From COMBO-56-21 sp041494275 (GTDB lineage Archaea > Thermoplasmatota > Thermoplasmata > UBA10834), in NCBI GenBank assembly GCA_041494275.1, contig JBGQAM010000042.1, forward strand, positions 1-15,233: a stretch of 15,233 nucleotides of DNA, in the 5' to 3' direction. A program made the translations under genes and the position numbers. The notes under the pieces were generated by a model. That model was not told the DNA's origin, made no database searches, and saw nothing but the letters and a program-made list of their open reading frames with translations. Of this stretch, positions 1 through 5,564 are shown piece by piece (position 1 is the stretch's first letter; each line of letters starts with the position of its first letter).

Positions 1-59
1 AAGTGAAGAAAGCGCTCGAGAGAGAAGGGATTCCTGTCAGAAAGGGAGTGGGAATGTGA
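1..59 (+). CDS. hisF: C-terminal tail of probable HisF (partial)
   Basis: An open frame enters from the left edge in frame 3 and ends at a TGA at 57-59. The visible tail (VKKALEREGIPVRKGVGM) resembles the end of the imidazole glycerol phosphate synthase cyclase subunit HisF, whose last helix ends in a similar 'ERGIPVR' stretch. The stop overlaps the GTG start of hisIE in a GTGA arrangement, and hisF directly before hisI is a common order. Only 18 codons are visible, so the call rests on that short tail plus context. Confidence 0.6.
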   Translation, partial: VKKALEREGIPVRKGVGM

Positions 60-634
60 TTGAGAAAGAGAAACTTGTCCCAGTTGTCGTGCAGGATGTC
101 AAGAACAATAACGTTCTGATGCTCGCGTACATGAACGATGAGGCGCTCGAATTGACAAAGAAGACTGGCTATATGCACTATTGGAGCCGATCCAGGAACG
201 CGATCTGGAAGAAGGGAGGGACCTCCGGGTACGTCCAGAAGTGCATCGAACTGATGACCGATTGCGACGGCGACGCGATGCTTGCACGTGTCGAGCAGAC
301 CGGCGTGGCTTGTCACACAGGAACCTACTCCTGCTTCTCCAAGGATCCGATCCGTCAGCAGGACATCATCACGGCACTGTGGAGGGTTTTCGACGAGCGG
401 AAAGCCAACCCATCCGACACATCCTATACATGCAAGCTCTTCAAGAACCGGAATCTACTGCTCAAGAAGATCGCAGAGGAGAGCTCGGAGGTCATTATCG
501 CTGCGAAGGACAAATCGCGGAAGGAACTCATCTACGAAGCGGGTGACCTGATGTATCATCTTATGGTCCTCCTCTACGATGAGAGTATATCGATGGACGA
601 GATACATGCCGAATTGGAGGGTAGAAGGAAATGA
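56..634 (+). CDS. hisIE: HisIE: phosphoribosyl-AMP cyclohydrolase / phosphoribosyl-ATP pyrophosphatase
   Basis: Fused enzyme for steps 2 and 3 of histidine biosynthesis: it removes pyrophosphate from phosphoribosyl-ATP, then opens the purine ring of phosphoribosyl-AMP. It is cytoplasmic. The cyclohydrolase part is residues 1 to about 100: YWSRSRNAIWKKGGTSG around 42-58, the metal-binding D69-C70-D71-x-D73 motif, and C86 with C93 in ACHTGTYSC, giving the three cysteines expected for zinc. The pyrophosphatase part is about 105-192, with EESSEV at 141-146 and the GDLMYHL helix at 163-169. Length (192 aa) is normal for the fusion. The start is GTG, overlapping the preceding stop by four bases; the stop overlaps the next ATG, so translation is probably coupled. 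A small oddity is WKKGGTSG where most homologues have W-K/R-K-G-E-T-S-G. Identity is firm. Confidence 0.95.
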   Translation: MIEKEKLVPVVVQDVKNNNVLMLAYMNDEALELTKKTGYMHYWSRSRNAIWKKGGTSGYVQKCIELMTDCDGDAMLARVEQTGVACHTGTYSCFSKDPIRQQDIITALWRVFDERKANPSDTSYTCKLFKNRNLLLKKIAEESSEVIIAAKDKSRKELIYEAGDLMYHLMVLLYDESISMDEIHAELEGRRK

Positions 635-1299
635 GAGCTAGGCGATGCGATTTCCACATGCACACGATCTTGAGCGACGGCGAGCTTTTGCCGATGGAAT
701 TGATTAGGAGGGCAGCAGCCGCAGATCACAGAGCGATCGCTCTGACCGACCACGCTTCCTTTTCAAATCTTGAGGAAGTCGTGAGGGCGCTCACCAAAGA
801 CTGCAAGCGGTCCGACGCTTGGGGAATAGAAGCTATCCCCGGAGTGGAGCTCACTCACGTCCCGGTCAAGTACTTGGATGATGCCATAAGGAAGTCGCGG
901 AAAGCGGGTGCCGAGCTGATCATAATCCATGGGGAGACGCCCGTCGAACCAGTTGAGAAAGGTACGAACCGCAAGGCGGTCTCAAACCCCGAGGTGGATA
1001 TATTGGCCCACCCAGGCATGATCTCTATCGACGAGGTTGAGCTTGCGGCGAAGAACGATGTCTTCTTGGAGATTTCTTGCCGGCGAGGTCATTCACTCGC
1101 GAACGGCCATGTCGCGTCTCTTGCGAAGGATCTGAAAGCGAAGCTTGTAGTGAACACCGATGCTCATTCTCCAGACGAGCTGAGCTCAATGGCGTTTGCG
1201 AACACGGTCGCGCGCGGAGCTGGAATGATGCCGGAAGAGATTCGAGAGGCTCTCGTCTCCACGCCTGAGGCGATACTGAAGAGGCTGGGAAGACTGTAA
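631..1299 (+). CDS. PHP-domain metal-dependent phosphatase, candidate histidinol-phosphatase
   Basis: A 222-residue protein of the PHP superfamily, whose members hydrolyse phosphoesters using a cluster of metal ions. Ligand-type residues are seen in order: H9-x-H11, D40-H41 in LTDH, E73 in PGVEL, H100, H127 in LAHPG, and D177-A-H179. The segment RRGHSLANGH (151-160) resembles the archaeal 'histidinol phosphate phosphatase domain' subgroup. Its ATG overlaps the hisIE stop (ATGA), so it is the last gene of the histidine operon. From that position I infer that it supplies the histidinol-phosphate phosphatase step. Other PHP activities, such as nucleoside or RNA phosphoesterase, cannot be excluded from sequence alone. 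No signal peptide is visible. Confidence 0.85.
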   Translation: MRARRCDFHMHTILSDGELLPMELIRRAAAADHRAIALTDHASFSNLEEVVRALTKDCKRSDAWGIEAIPGVELTHVPVKYLDDAIRKSRKAGAELIIIHGETPVEPVEKGTNRKAVSNPEVDILAHPGMISIDEVELAAKNDVFLEISCRRGHSLANGHVASLAKDLKAKLVVNTDAHSPDELSSMAFANTVARGAGMMPEEIREALVSTPEAILKRLGRL

Positions 1300-1332
1300 G
1301 CCAGCTTGCTCTATTATTCATTACATCATAGA

Positions 1333-1343
1333 TTCTTAATAAG
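1333..1343 (+). promoter_or_regulatory. TATA-like box for the NikR-like gene
   Basis: The stretch TTCTTAATAAG lies in the 65-base gap after the histidine operon. Its centre is about 26 bases before 1364-1365, the archaeal TATA-to-start spacing. That predicts a transcript starting near 1365, which is itself an in-frame ATG, or one with an 18-base leader to the ATG at 1383. Confidence 0.5.
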
Positions 1344-1382
1344 ACTAAAATAGCTCGACTGCTCATGGCCCTAGGAGAGAAG

Positions 1383-1778
1383 ATGACGATAGTGAGCATT
1401 TCCGTGCCAAGCGAACTGTTGAGCCGGTTCGATGAGATACTAGCTTCGAAGGGCTTCAGGTCGCGGTCGGACGCGATGCGGGAGTCGATGCGCTCCTTCG
1501 TTGATGAGGCTGAGTGGGACAGCACCGAAGGTGAGAATCAGATCGTCATTACGATGATCTACGACGAAATAGGGCCCAGGGGTGAGCTTTCCGTGTTGCA
1601 GCACAGGTACGAGGAGATTCAGATGATGCTTCACCTGCACCTTGAGAAGGGACAGTGTATGGAGGTCTTCATCGCTAGGGGACCCAACGGCAGGTTGCGA
1701 GAGATACTCGGCAAGATTCGGAAGGTCAAAGGCGTCAGATCGATCAGATTCATATCAACTTCGCGCTCAGCTGACTAG
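1383..1778 (+). CDS. nikR: NikR-like ribbon-helix-helix metal-responsive regulator
   Basis: A 131-residue DNA-binding regulator. An N-terminal ribbon-helix-helix (about 1-43: MTIVSISVPSELL, then a helix ending in SRSDAMRESMRSF) is followed by an ACT-like metal-binding domain (about 55-125). This is the NikR architecture, in which nickel binding switches on operator binding and represses nickel uptake. Candidate ligands are H74, H84, H86 and C92. In the NikR proteins I recall, the first histidine is 11 residues before the second; here it is 10, so the first site may be shifted. An in-frame ATG at 1365 would add six residues. I prefer 1383 because GGAGAG at 1374-1379 is a well-spaced ribosome-binding site, but a leaderless start at 1365 is possible given the TATA box. 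HypE at the other end of the window fits nickel metabolism. The last four bases overlap the convergent HAD gene. Confidence 0.82.
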   Translation: MTIVSISVPSELLSRFDEILASKGFRSRSDAMRESMRSFVDEAEWDSTEGENQIVITMIYDEIGPRGELSVLQHRYEEIQMMLHLHLEKGQCMEVFIARGPNGRLREILGKIRKVKGVRSIRFISTSRSAD

Positions 1779-2299
1779 GACCTGATCCTAGAGGCCCTGC
1801 CGGAGATCATCATCAACGCATTCTCCATATCGGAGTATCTCTGAATCACTGCATCGGCCATTCCCTCAAGGCCAATCGGAGTCTCCTTGCCCGATGAATT
1901 GTACCAGATGGTCCAAAGGCCAGTCTTCTTAGCCCCAGCGATGTCCGTCTCGAACTGATCTCCGACCATCACGACCTCGTCTGGAGCCAATTCTAGCTTA
2001 CGCAAGATACCGCGGTAGAAGGCCGAGTCCGGTTTCGTAGCTTTGAGATCTCGTGCCGTGAAGACTTCGTCGAAATACTTCTCCAGGCCTGCTCGTTCGA
2101 GAGCGTCCCTGACGAGACCGGATCCCGAGTCGGAAGCGTTTGAGGCGAGAGCAATTACGTAGCTCGACTTTGCCGCTCTCAGCGCGTTTTCGATTCCGGG
2201 CATAGCCTCCAACCTGGGCCAATGGGCCATTGGTCCGGAGAATTCTGGGAACACACGCATTACGGTGTCGCCCCAGTCGAATATCAATGCGCGAATCAT
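1775..2299 (-). CDS. HAD-superfamily hydrolase
   Basis: A 174-residue cytosolic hydrolase of the haloacid dehalogenase superfamily, probably a small-molecule phosphatase. Motif I is FDWGDT with D8 as expected nucleophile; motif II is LASN (S53); motif III is K89 in KATKPD; motif IV is VGDQFETDI with D114 and D119. Motif I has D-x-G-D-T in place of the usual D-x-D-G-T, so the usual general acid at D+2 is a glycine and the second aspartate is one place later; other HAD proteins carry this variant. The cap is small, consistent with a type I member. I chose the ATG at 2299 over the in-frame TTG at 2305 because GAGGTC at 2307-2312 is seven bases upstream of the ATG. Substrate unknown. Confidence 0.85.
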   Translation of the reverse strand: MIRALIFDWGDTVMRVFPEFSGPMAHWPRLEAMPGIENALRAAKSSYVIALASNASDSGSGLVRDALERAGLEKYFDEVFTARDLKATKPDSAFYRGILRKLELAPDEVVMVGDQFETDIAGAKKTGLWTIWYNSSGKETPIGLEGMADAVIQRYSDMENALMMISGRASRIRS

Positions 2300-2306
2300 T
2301 TTCAAA

Positions 2307-2312
2307 GACCTC
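2307..2312 (-). promoter_or_regulatory. Ribosome-binding site of the HAD hydrolase
   Basis: On the minus strand this reads GAGGTC, a Shine-Dalgarno match seven bases before the ATG at 2299. For the alternative TTG at 2305 the spacing would be one base, so it decides the start. Confidence 0.5.
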
Positions 2313-2349
2313 GACAGACCGTGGTGGAAGGAATCTCATTAGACGCTTT

Positions 2350-2358
2350 GATAATAAA
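2350..2358 (-). promoter_or_regulatory. TATA-like box for the HAD hydrolase
   Basis: On the minus strand this reads TTTATTATC. With standard spacing it places the transcript start near 2326, giving a leader of about 25 bases that includes the GAGGTC site. Confidence 0.35.
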
Positions 2359-2440
2359 CTCACCGCCCAACGTGGCAAAAGTGCATTCAGGACAACATAA
2401 TGGCGAATGACTCCTTCGCTTATGAAATGGCAAAGGAAGA

Positions 2441-2449
2441 TTATAATAC
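2441..2449 (+). promoter_or_regulatory. TATA-like box upstream of the decayed regulator and REC-kinase
   Basis: TTATAATAC preceded by the purine-rich AAAGGAAGA, resembling a BRE-TATA pair. The predicted start is near 2470, about 300 bases before the kinase start, so a transcript from here would carry the regulator remnant as a long leader. Confidence 0.4.
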
Positions 2450-2504
2450 ACCAGAATTCCATGCAATCTGATTGCTGGAGAGATGCGCGAGACCTTCCGA
2501 ATGA

Positions 2505-2780
2505 CCTTCCTCAGCCCGTGGCGAGAACCTGAAACCGTGTATCGAGAGCCTCCTAGCAGTCTACGTCGTCTCAGATGAATGTCAGCCATTGCCGACCATT
2601 GCCTATTGTGAGCGGACATTGAAATCGCAGGAAGAAGTCACTAAGCAGTGCGACCTGCACGCTAGGTGCTGCAACGCGAACCCTATCGATTTGGACCGGC
2701 TCATCAAAATCGCTTCGTCAATTAGGAATCGCTGGCTATTCTTGCCGATGCTATCAGCAATGGGAGCGCGAGCGAATTGA
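2505..2780 (+). pseudogene. Decayed C-terminal fragment of an Rcp1-type response regulator
   Basis: The frame is open from just after a TGA at 2502 to the TGA at 2778-2780, with only a TTG at 2589 as a possible start (63 codons from there). The translation KSQEEVTKQCDLHARC followed by NPIDLDRLIKIASSI matches, position for position, the end of phytochrome-associated Rcp1-type receivers: 'S-x-E-D-x, YDLHANCY, TKPVDLDxFIKVxxSIEDFW'. The receiver's conserved lysine (TKP) is replaced (ANP), and the first two thirds of the domain (acidic pocket, phosphorylated aspartate) are absent in any frame upstream. I infer a truncated, inactive remnant of a regulator that once sat beside the kinase. Its stop overlaps the kinase's TTG start (TTGA), so it may still be translated and feed ribosomes into the kinase. 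Confidence 0.62.
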
Positions 2781-3967
2781 GCGACGTCACTGGAAGCGTC
2801 TCCTCAGGAAAGCCATCAGCATCGCGTGTTGCCAAGTTGAGAGTCCTTCTGCTCGAGGACGACCCGGGGGATGTTCGAAAGATCAAGGAGATGCTCGATG
2901 AAGGCAACAAGAAGATTGTATTCGAAATCGAACCAATTGACAAGTTGGCAACGGGTCTTGAGAAAGTCAGGAGCGAGAGATACGATGCCGCGCTAGTTGA
3001 CATTGATCTACTGGACAGCAAAGGCCTGAACACCTTCTACGCTCTCCATTCAGCGGCACCCCAACTTCCCATAATCGTGATATCCCCACTCCAAGACGAG
3101 GAAGTCGCAAACGAGGTCGTTAGAGGCGGCGCGCAAGACTGTCTCATAAAGGGGAAGATAGAGAGTGGCATTCTCACGCGAGGCATCTTGTACTCCATCG
3201 AGCGGAAGCAGGCCGAAGCAACCCTCCGTGGCAGGACCATGGAGGCCGAATCGTCTCAGTTCAGAGCTGAGACATACTTCGATTTCCTCGCTCATGACAT
3301 GGCGAATATCGTCTCCCCTATCATGGCCTACGCTGAGTTGATCTCTGCAGATGGTACGACATCACCTGAGATCAAGAACAAGGCCGCCAAAATAGTTGAA
3401 CAGGTCCGGCGCGCAGCATCATTCATTCTCAGCCTCAAAGGACTTGAAGAGGCGGAGAGGACGCCACTAGATCGATTCGAGACCATTGATTTGGCTCAAG
3501 TTTTCCCGTCTGTTGAGGCTCGCGTCCGCCAAGAGTACCTCGATAAGCACCTTACAATTGGTTATGAACTGCCTTCGGGGACGTCATTGCGGGTCGTTGG
3601 CGGGAATCACATCCAGAGTATCTTTGAGGGGATACTGGAGAATGCAGCGAACTATGCTGACAATGACACTGTCTCAATCAACATCAAAGTGGCGCCCGCA
3701 GAAGAGGTTGATGAGAAGAGGTTTTGGAAGATCGAAATTGTGGACAACGGTCCTGGGATGCCGGATGACCTCAAGAGCTGTTTCCATGATTCGTCGCACC
3801 AACCTGAACGATTGAGAAAAGGCCTGTCTCGCGGAGTGGCGTCGAGTCTCTTGATCTACTCCTCGGTCGTGAAGCACTTCGGAGGTAGAATATGGGTTGA
3901 GGACAGGTTGCCTGGAGACTTCACGAAAGGCACCAAGATAATGATGACGCTGCCAAGGGGTGAGTAG
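2777..3967 (+). CDS. Receiver-histidine kinase hybrid (REC-HisKA-HATPase)
   Basis: A 396-residue soluble signalling protein with no membrane segments. Receiver domain, about 20-135: E27-D28-D29 acidic pocket, D75 in ALVDIDLL as likely phosphoacceptor, K125 in LIKGK. A helical dimerisation segment follows with H173 in FLAHDMANI as candidate phospho-histidine, typical of archaeal kinases. The ATPase domain (about 265-396) has an N-box ILENAANYA with N289 and a G1 box VDNGPGMP (322-329). The second glycine box is weak (RGVASSLLIY at 352-361 in place of a GxGLGL-type motif), although the helix after it (SVVKHFGGRIWVED) is conserved. TTG at 2777 is the only possible start after a stop at 2723. There is no sensor domain, so input probably comes through the receiver. 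It overlaps the next gene, a receiver protein, by eight bases: a likely kinase-regulator pair. Confidence 0.85.
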   Translation: MSDVTGSVSSGKPSASRVAKLRVLLLEDDPGDVRKIKEMLDEGNKKIVFEIEPIDKLATGLEKVRSERYDAALVDIDLLDSKGLNTFYALHSAAPQLPIIVISPLQDEEVANEVVRGGAQDCLIKGKIESGILTRGILYSIERKQAEATLRGRTMEAESSQFRAETYFDFLAHDMANIVSPIMAYAELISADGTTSPEIKNKAAKIVEQVRRAASFILSLKGLEEAERTPLDRFETIDLAQVFPSVEARVRQEYLDKHLTIGYELPSGTSLRVVGGNHIQSIFEGILENAANYADNDTVSINIKVAPAEEVDEKRFWKIEIVDNGPGMPDDLKSCFHDSSHQPERLRKGLSRGVASSLLIYSSVVKHFGGRIWVEDRLPGDFTKGTKIMMTLPRGE

Positions 3968-4355
3968 TCTGGTCGCAAGTGTTTTTATTGTCGAGGACGA
4001 CCGAATGGTCATCGAAACCTATCGCGAGATTTTGAGGATATATGGGTTCGATGTCGTTGGCTGGTCCTACAACGGAGAGGAAGCGATCAAGAAGTATAGA
4101 AATCTGAATCCCCGTCCTGATGTGATTATCATGGACCACAGACTCCCAATGAAGAACGGCGTGGAGACCACTCAGGAAATACTGCAGATTGATCCCCATG
4201 CAAGAGTCTTGTTCGTGAGCGCGGATATGAGCGCGCGCTCCTCTGCCATTGCGAATGGCGCCGCCGGTTTCCTGCGCAAGCCCTTTGAGTTGAAGGAGTT
4301 TGTGTCCACAATCAGAGTGCTGGCCGACAAGACTCCACCTACGCCACCTGGATGA
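3960..4355 (+). CDS. Stand-alone receiver-domain response regulator (CheY-like)
   Basis: A 131-residue protein that is one receiver domain: E12-D13-D14 acidic pocket, D59 in VIIMDHRLP as phosphoacceptor, S87 in FVSAD as switch residue, K107 in LRKPFE. There is no output domain; it ends in a short proline-rich tail (TPPTPP). The GTG start lies inside the end of the preceding kinase gene, so the two are translationally linked and this is its probable phosphorylation target. It could pass phosphate on to another protein or act by direct binding. The direct target is unknown. Confidence 0.9.
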   Translation: MSSLVASVFIVEDDRMVIETYREILRIYGFDVVGWSYNGEEAIKKYRNLNPRPDVIIMDHRLPMKNGVETTQEILQIDPHARVLFVSADMSARSSAIANGAAGFLRKPFELKEFVSTIRVLADKTPPTPPG

Positions 4356-4361
4356 ATCAGG

Positions 4362-4371
4362 GGGGCGCCCC
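4362..4371. terminator. GC-rich palindrome after the receiver gene, possible terminator
   Basis: GGGGCGCCCC, a perfect 10-base palindrome followed by CTTTG, lies seven bases after the receiver-gene stop. As RNA it could form only a small hairpin, and archaeal termination depends mainly on T-runs, which are short here. Weak evidence. Confidence 0.2.
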
Positions 4372-4488
4372 TTTGCGCCAAGCACTATCAGAAAGAGGAC
4401 AATTGGGGGAATTGAAAGGCTCTCTGGCAGTCTCACCCGTACTCATCGACAGACTCGCGAAACAGCAGAACTCATCGACTAGGTTAGG

Positions 4489-4593
4489 TGGTGCTCCCGC
4501 CGGGATTTGAACCCGGGTATCGAACTTTCGCCGGCCTGCCGCGAAAGCAGCCACGAGAGGCTCGAATGATTGGCCGGACTACACTACGGGAGC
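4489..4593 (-). tRNA. tRNA-Glu (anticodon CTC) with a 27-base intron, CCA encoded
   Basis: Minus strand. Acceptor stem GCTCCCG (4593-4587) pairs with CGGGAGC (4499-4493), followed by A73 and an encoded CCA (4491-4489). The D-arm GTGTAGTCCGGCCAATCAT is of the archaeal Glu/Asp/Gln type. The anticodon stem CGAGC (4564-4560) pairs with GTTCG (4525-4521) only if 27 bases (4553-4527) are removed after position 37; the loop is then CTCTCGA, anticodon CTC. The T-arm is CCGGG-TTCAAAT-CCCGG and the variable loop four bases. The anticodon stays CTC for splice points one base either way, so the glutamate assignment does not depend on the exact junction. Confidence 0.93.
4527..4553 (-). other. Intron of tRNA-Glu(CTC), position 37/38
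   Basis: A 27-base intron with bulge-helix-bulge folding, minus strand. The outer helix is the anticodon stem; the 3' bulge is AA|A; the central helix is CTCT (nt 32-35) against GGCG, with one T-C mismatch and one G-U; the 5' bulge is CG|T; the inner helix is GGCTGC against GCAGGCC with one bulged G. The central helix is imperfect, unlike that of the tRNA-Ser intron in this window. Cut sites are inferred from the fold. Confidence 0.75.
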
Positions 4594-4620
4594 TCAGTGT
4601 ATCGCTCCAAAAAGGATGGC

Positions 4621-4632
4621 CTTACATAAACG
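4621..4632 (-). promoter_or_regulatory. TATA-like box for tRNA-Glu
   Basis: On the minus strand CGTTTATGTAAG, about 34 bases before the mature 5' end at 4593, consistent with a transcript start near 4601 and a short 5' leader removed by RNase P. Confidence 0.45.
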
Positions 4633-4646
4633 TTTGGAAGAAGCGT

Positions 4647-5465
4647 CTAGACGTCCTCGTCGCCGTCACGCCAGTCCAGTCCAGGAGTCCTCAAGCCCAG
4701 TTTCGGAGCTGGCTGGACCTTGCGCTTGTGAGATGTCATTCTCACGGTCCTCGCAATCCTAGCTACCTCCTTGACTGTGGTCGCGGCTCGCTCGGCAATC
4801 TCCTTCTCAACCAGGCCAAGTTCTATGCCGAACAGGATCGCGTCAAGCCTCTCGTATGTGATTCCCATTTCTCCTTCGTCCGTCTGCCCTTTCCACAAGC
4901 CAGCTGAAGGCGCCTTTTTGATGATCTTGTCTGGGATTCCGATATCCTTCGCGAGTTGCCGAACCTCTGTTTTGTAAAGGTCTCCGATGGGCTCCAGATC
5001 CGCTGCGCCGTCGCCGAACTTCGTGAAGTATCCGACGAGTAGCTCGCTCTTGTTGCTGGTCCCGACGACCAGCCTCCAATCGGTGTTGGCGTAGTGGTAA
5101 AGAACGATCATTCTGCTTCTGGCTTTGATGTTTGCCAGTGACTTCCTGTCGATCTTCTCCTTGATCGCTTTCCTGTAGGCTTCAACAGGACCGGTGATGT
5201 CGACGACCTTGTAATCCACACCCTCGCGCTTGCAGATCTCCATGGAATCCAAGAGGTCTTCCTTCGGGGAATCCTTCTCAGGCATCAGGAGCGCCAGCAC
5301 CATCTTCTTCCCAACAGCCCGTGCACAGAGCCTCATAACGACGGCAGAGTCTAAGCCTCCGCTCACTCCAAGGACGTAGCCTTTGGCACCTGTCTTCCTC
5401 AACTTCTCAGAGAGGAATTTCTCGATTATCTGCTCCGTCCCTTCTTTGAGCTTCGGGAGTATCAT
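4647..5465 (-). CDS. nadE: NAD+ synthetase, synthetase domain only
   Basis: A 272-residue cytosolic enzyme making NAD from deamido-NAD, ATP and ammonia, the last step of NAD biosynthesis. The PP-loop SGGLDS (35-40) binds ATP pyrophosphate; GTSNKSELLVGYFTKFGDGAADLEPIGD is represented by G135-T-S-N-K-S-E and the F150-G-D-G-A-A-D segment; PSAGLW and GQTDE-x-E-M-G (186-201) complete the active site. There is no glutaminase domain. The frame stays open upstream to 5612, but the first 49 codons of that extension look non-coding and cross the divergent gene's start, whereas MILPKL at 5465 has the usual N-terminus and lies at leaderless distance from a TATA box. The neighbouring divergent nitrilase-family gene may provide ammonia from glutamine. 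Confidence 0.93.
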   Translation of the reverse strand: MILPKLKEGTEQIIEKFLSEKLRKTGAKGYVLGVSGGLDSAVVMRLCARAVGKKMVLALLMPEKDSPKEDLLDSMEICKREGVDYKVVDITGPVEAYRKAIKEKIDRKSLANIKARSRMIVLYHYANTDWRLVVGTSNKSELLVGYFTKFGDGAADLEPIGDLYKTEVRQLAKDIGIPDKIIKKAPSAGLWKGQTDEGEMGITYERLDAILFGIELGLVEKEIAERAATTVKEVARIARTVRMTSHKRKVQPAPKLGLRTPGLDWRDGDEDV

Positions 5466-5487
5466 CGTGCTGGAATACCCCCGTCTG

Positions 5488-5495
5488 GATATATC
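5488..5495 (-). promoter_or_regulatory. TATA box for nadE, predicting a leaderless mRNA
   Basis: GATATATC, palindromic, with its near edge 23 bases and its centre about 26 bases before the ATG at 5465. This puts transcription start at or next to the A of the start codon and supports the short form of the protein. No Shine-Dalgarno is seen before that ATG. Confidence 0.55.
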
Positions 5496-5564
5496 GCTTA
5501 TGGTCGGTCTGGCCTGATATTCAAGGGAGAACCGTAATCTATCTGCAGAACCATTCGTCGCTTG

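Larger units (their letters stand above)
2306..2504. other. Intergenic stretch without a recognisable gene
   Basis: This first part of the 470-base gap between the HAD gene and the REC-kinase gene holds the HAD promoter elements (minus strand) and a separate plus-strand TATA-like box. All plus-strand frames are broken by stops. A 105-codon minus-strand frame spans most of it (2302-2619), but its predicted product is basic and unlike any family I know, so I treat it as chance. Confidence 0.45.

Noticed and set aside
2400..2471. Small frame of 23 codons after a TATA-like region in the gap
   Set aside because: Too short, contains the proposed TATA box inside it, and shows no ribosome-binding site or family resemblance.
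2302..2619. 105-codon minus-strand frame overlapping the HAD start
   Set aside because: The product is basic, low in recognisable motifs, lies opposite the regulator remnant and contains the HAD promoter elements; probably chance.
4488..4907. 139-codon plus-strand frame running through the tRNA and the end of nadE
   Set aside because: It is antisense to the tRNA-Glu gene and nadE, both well supported.
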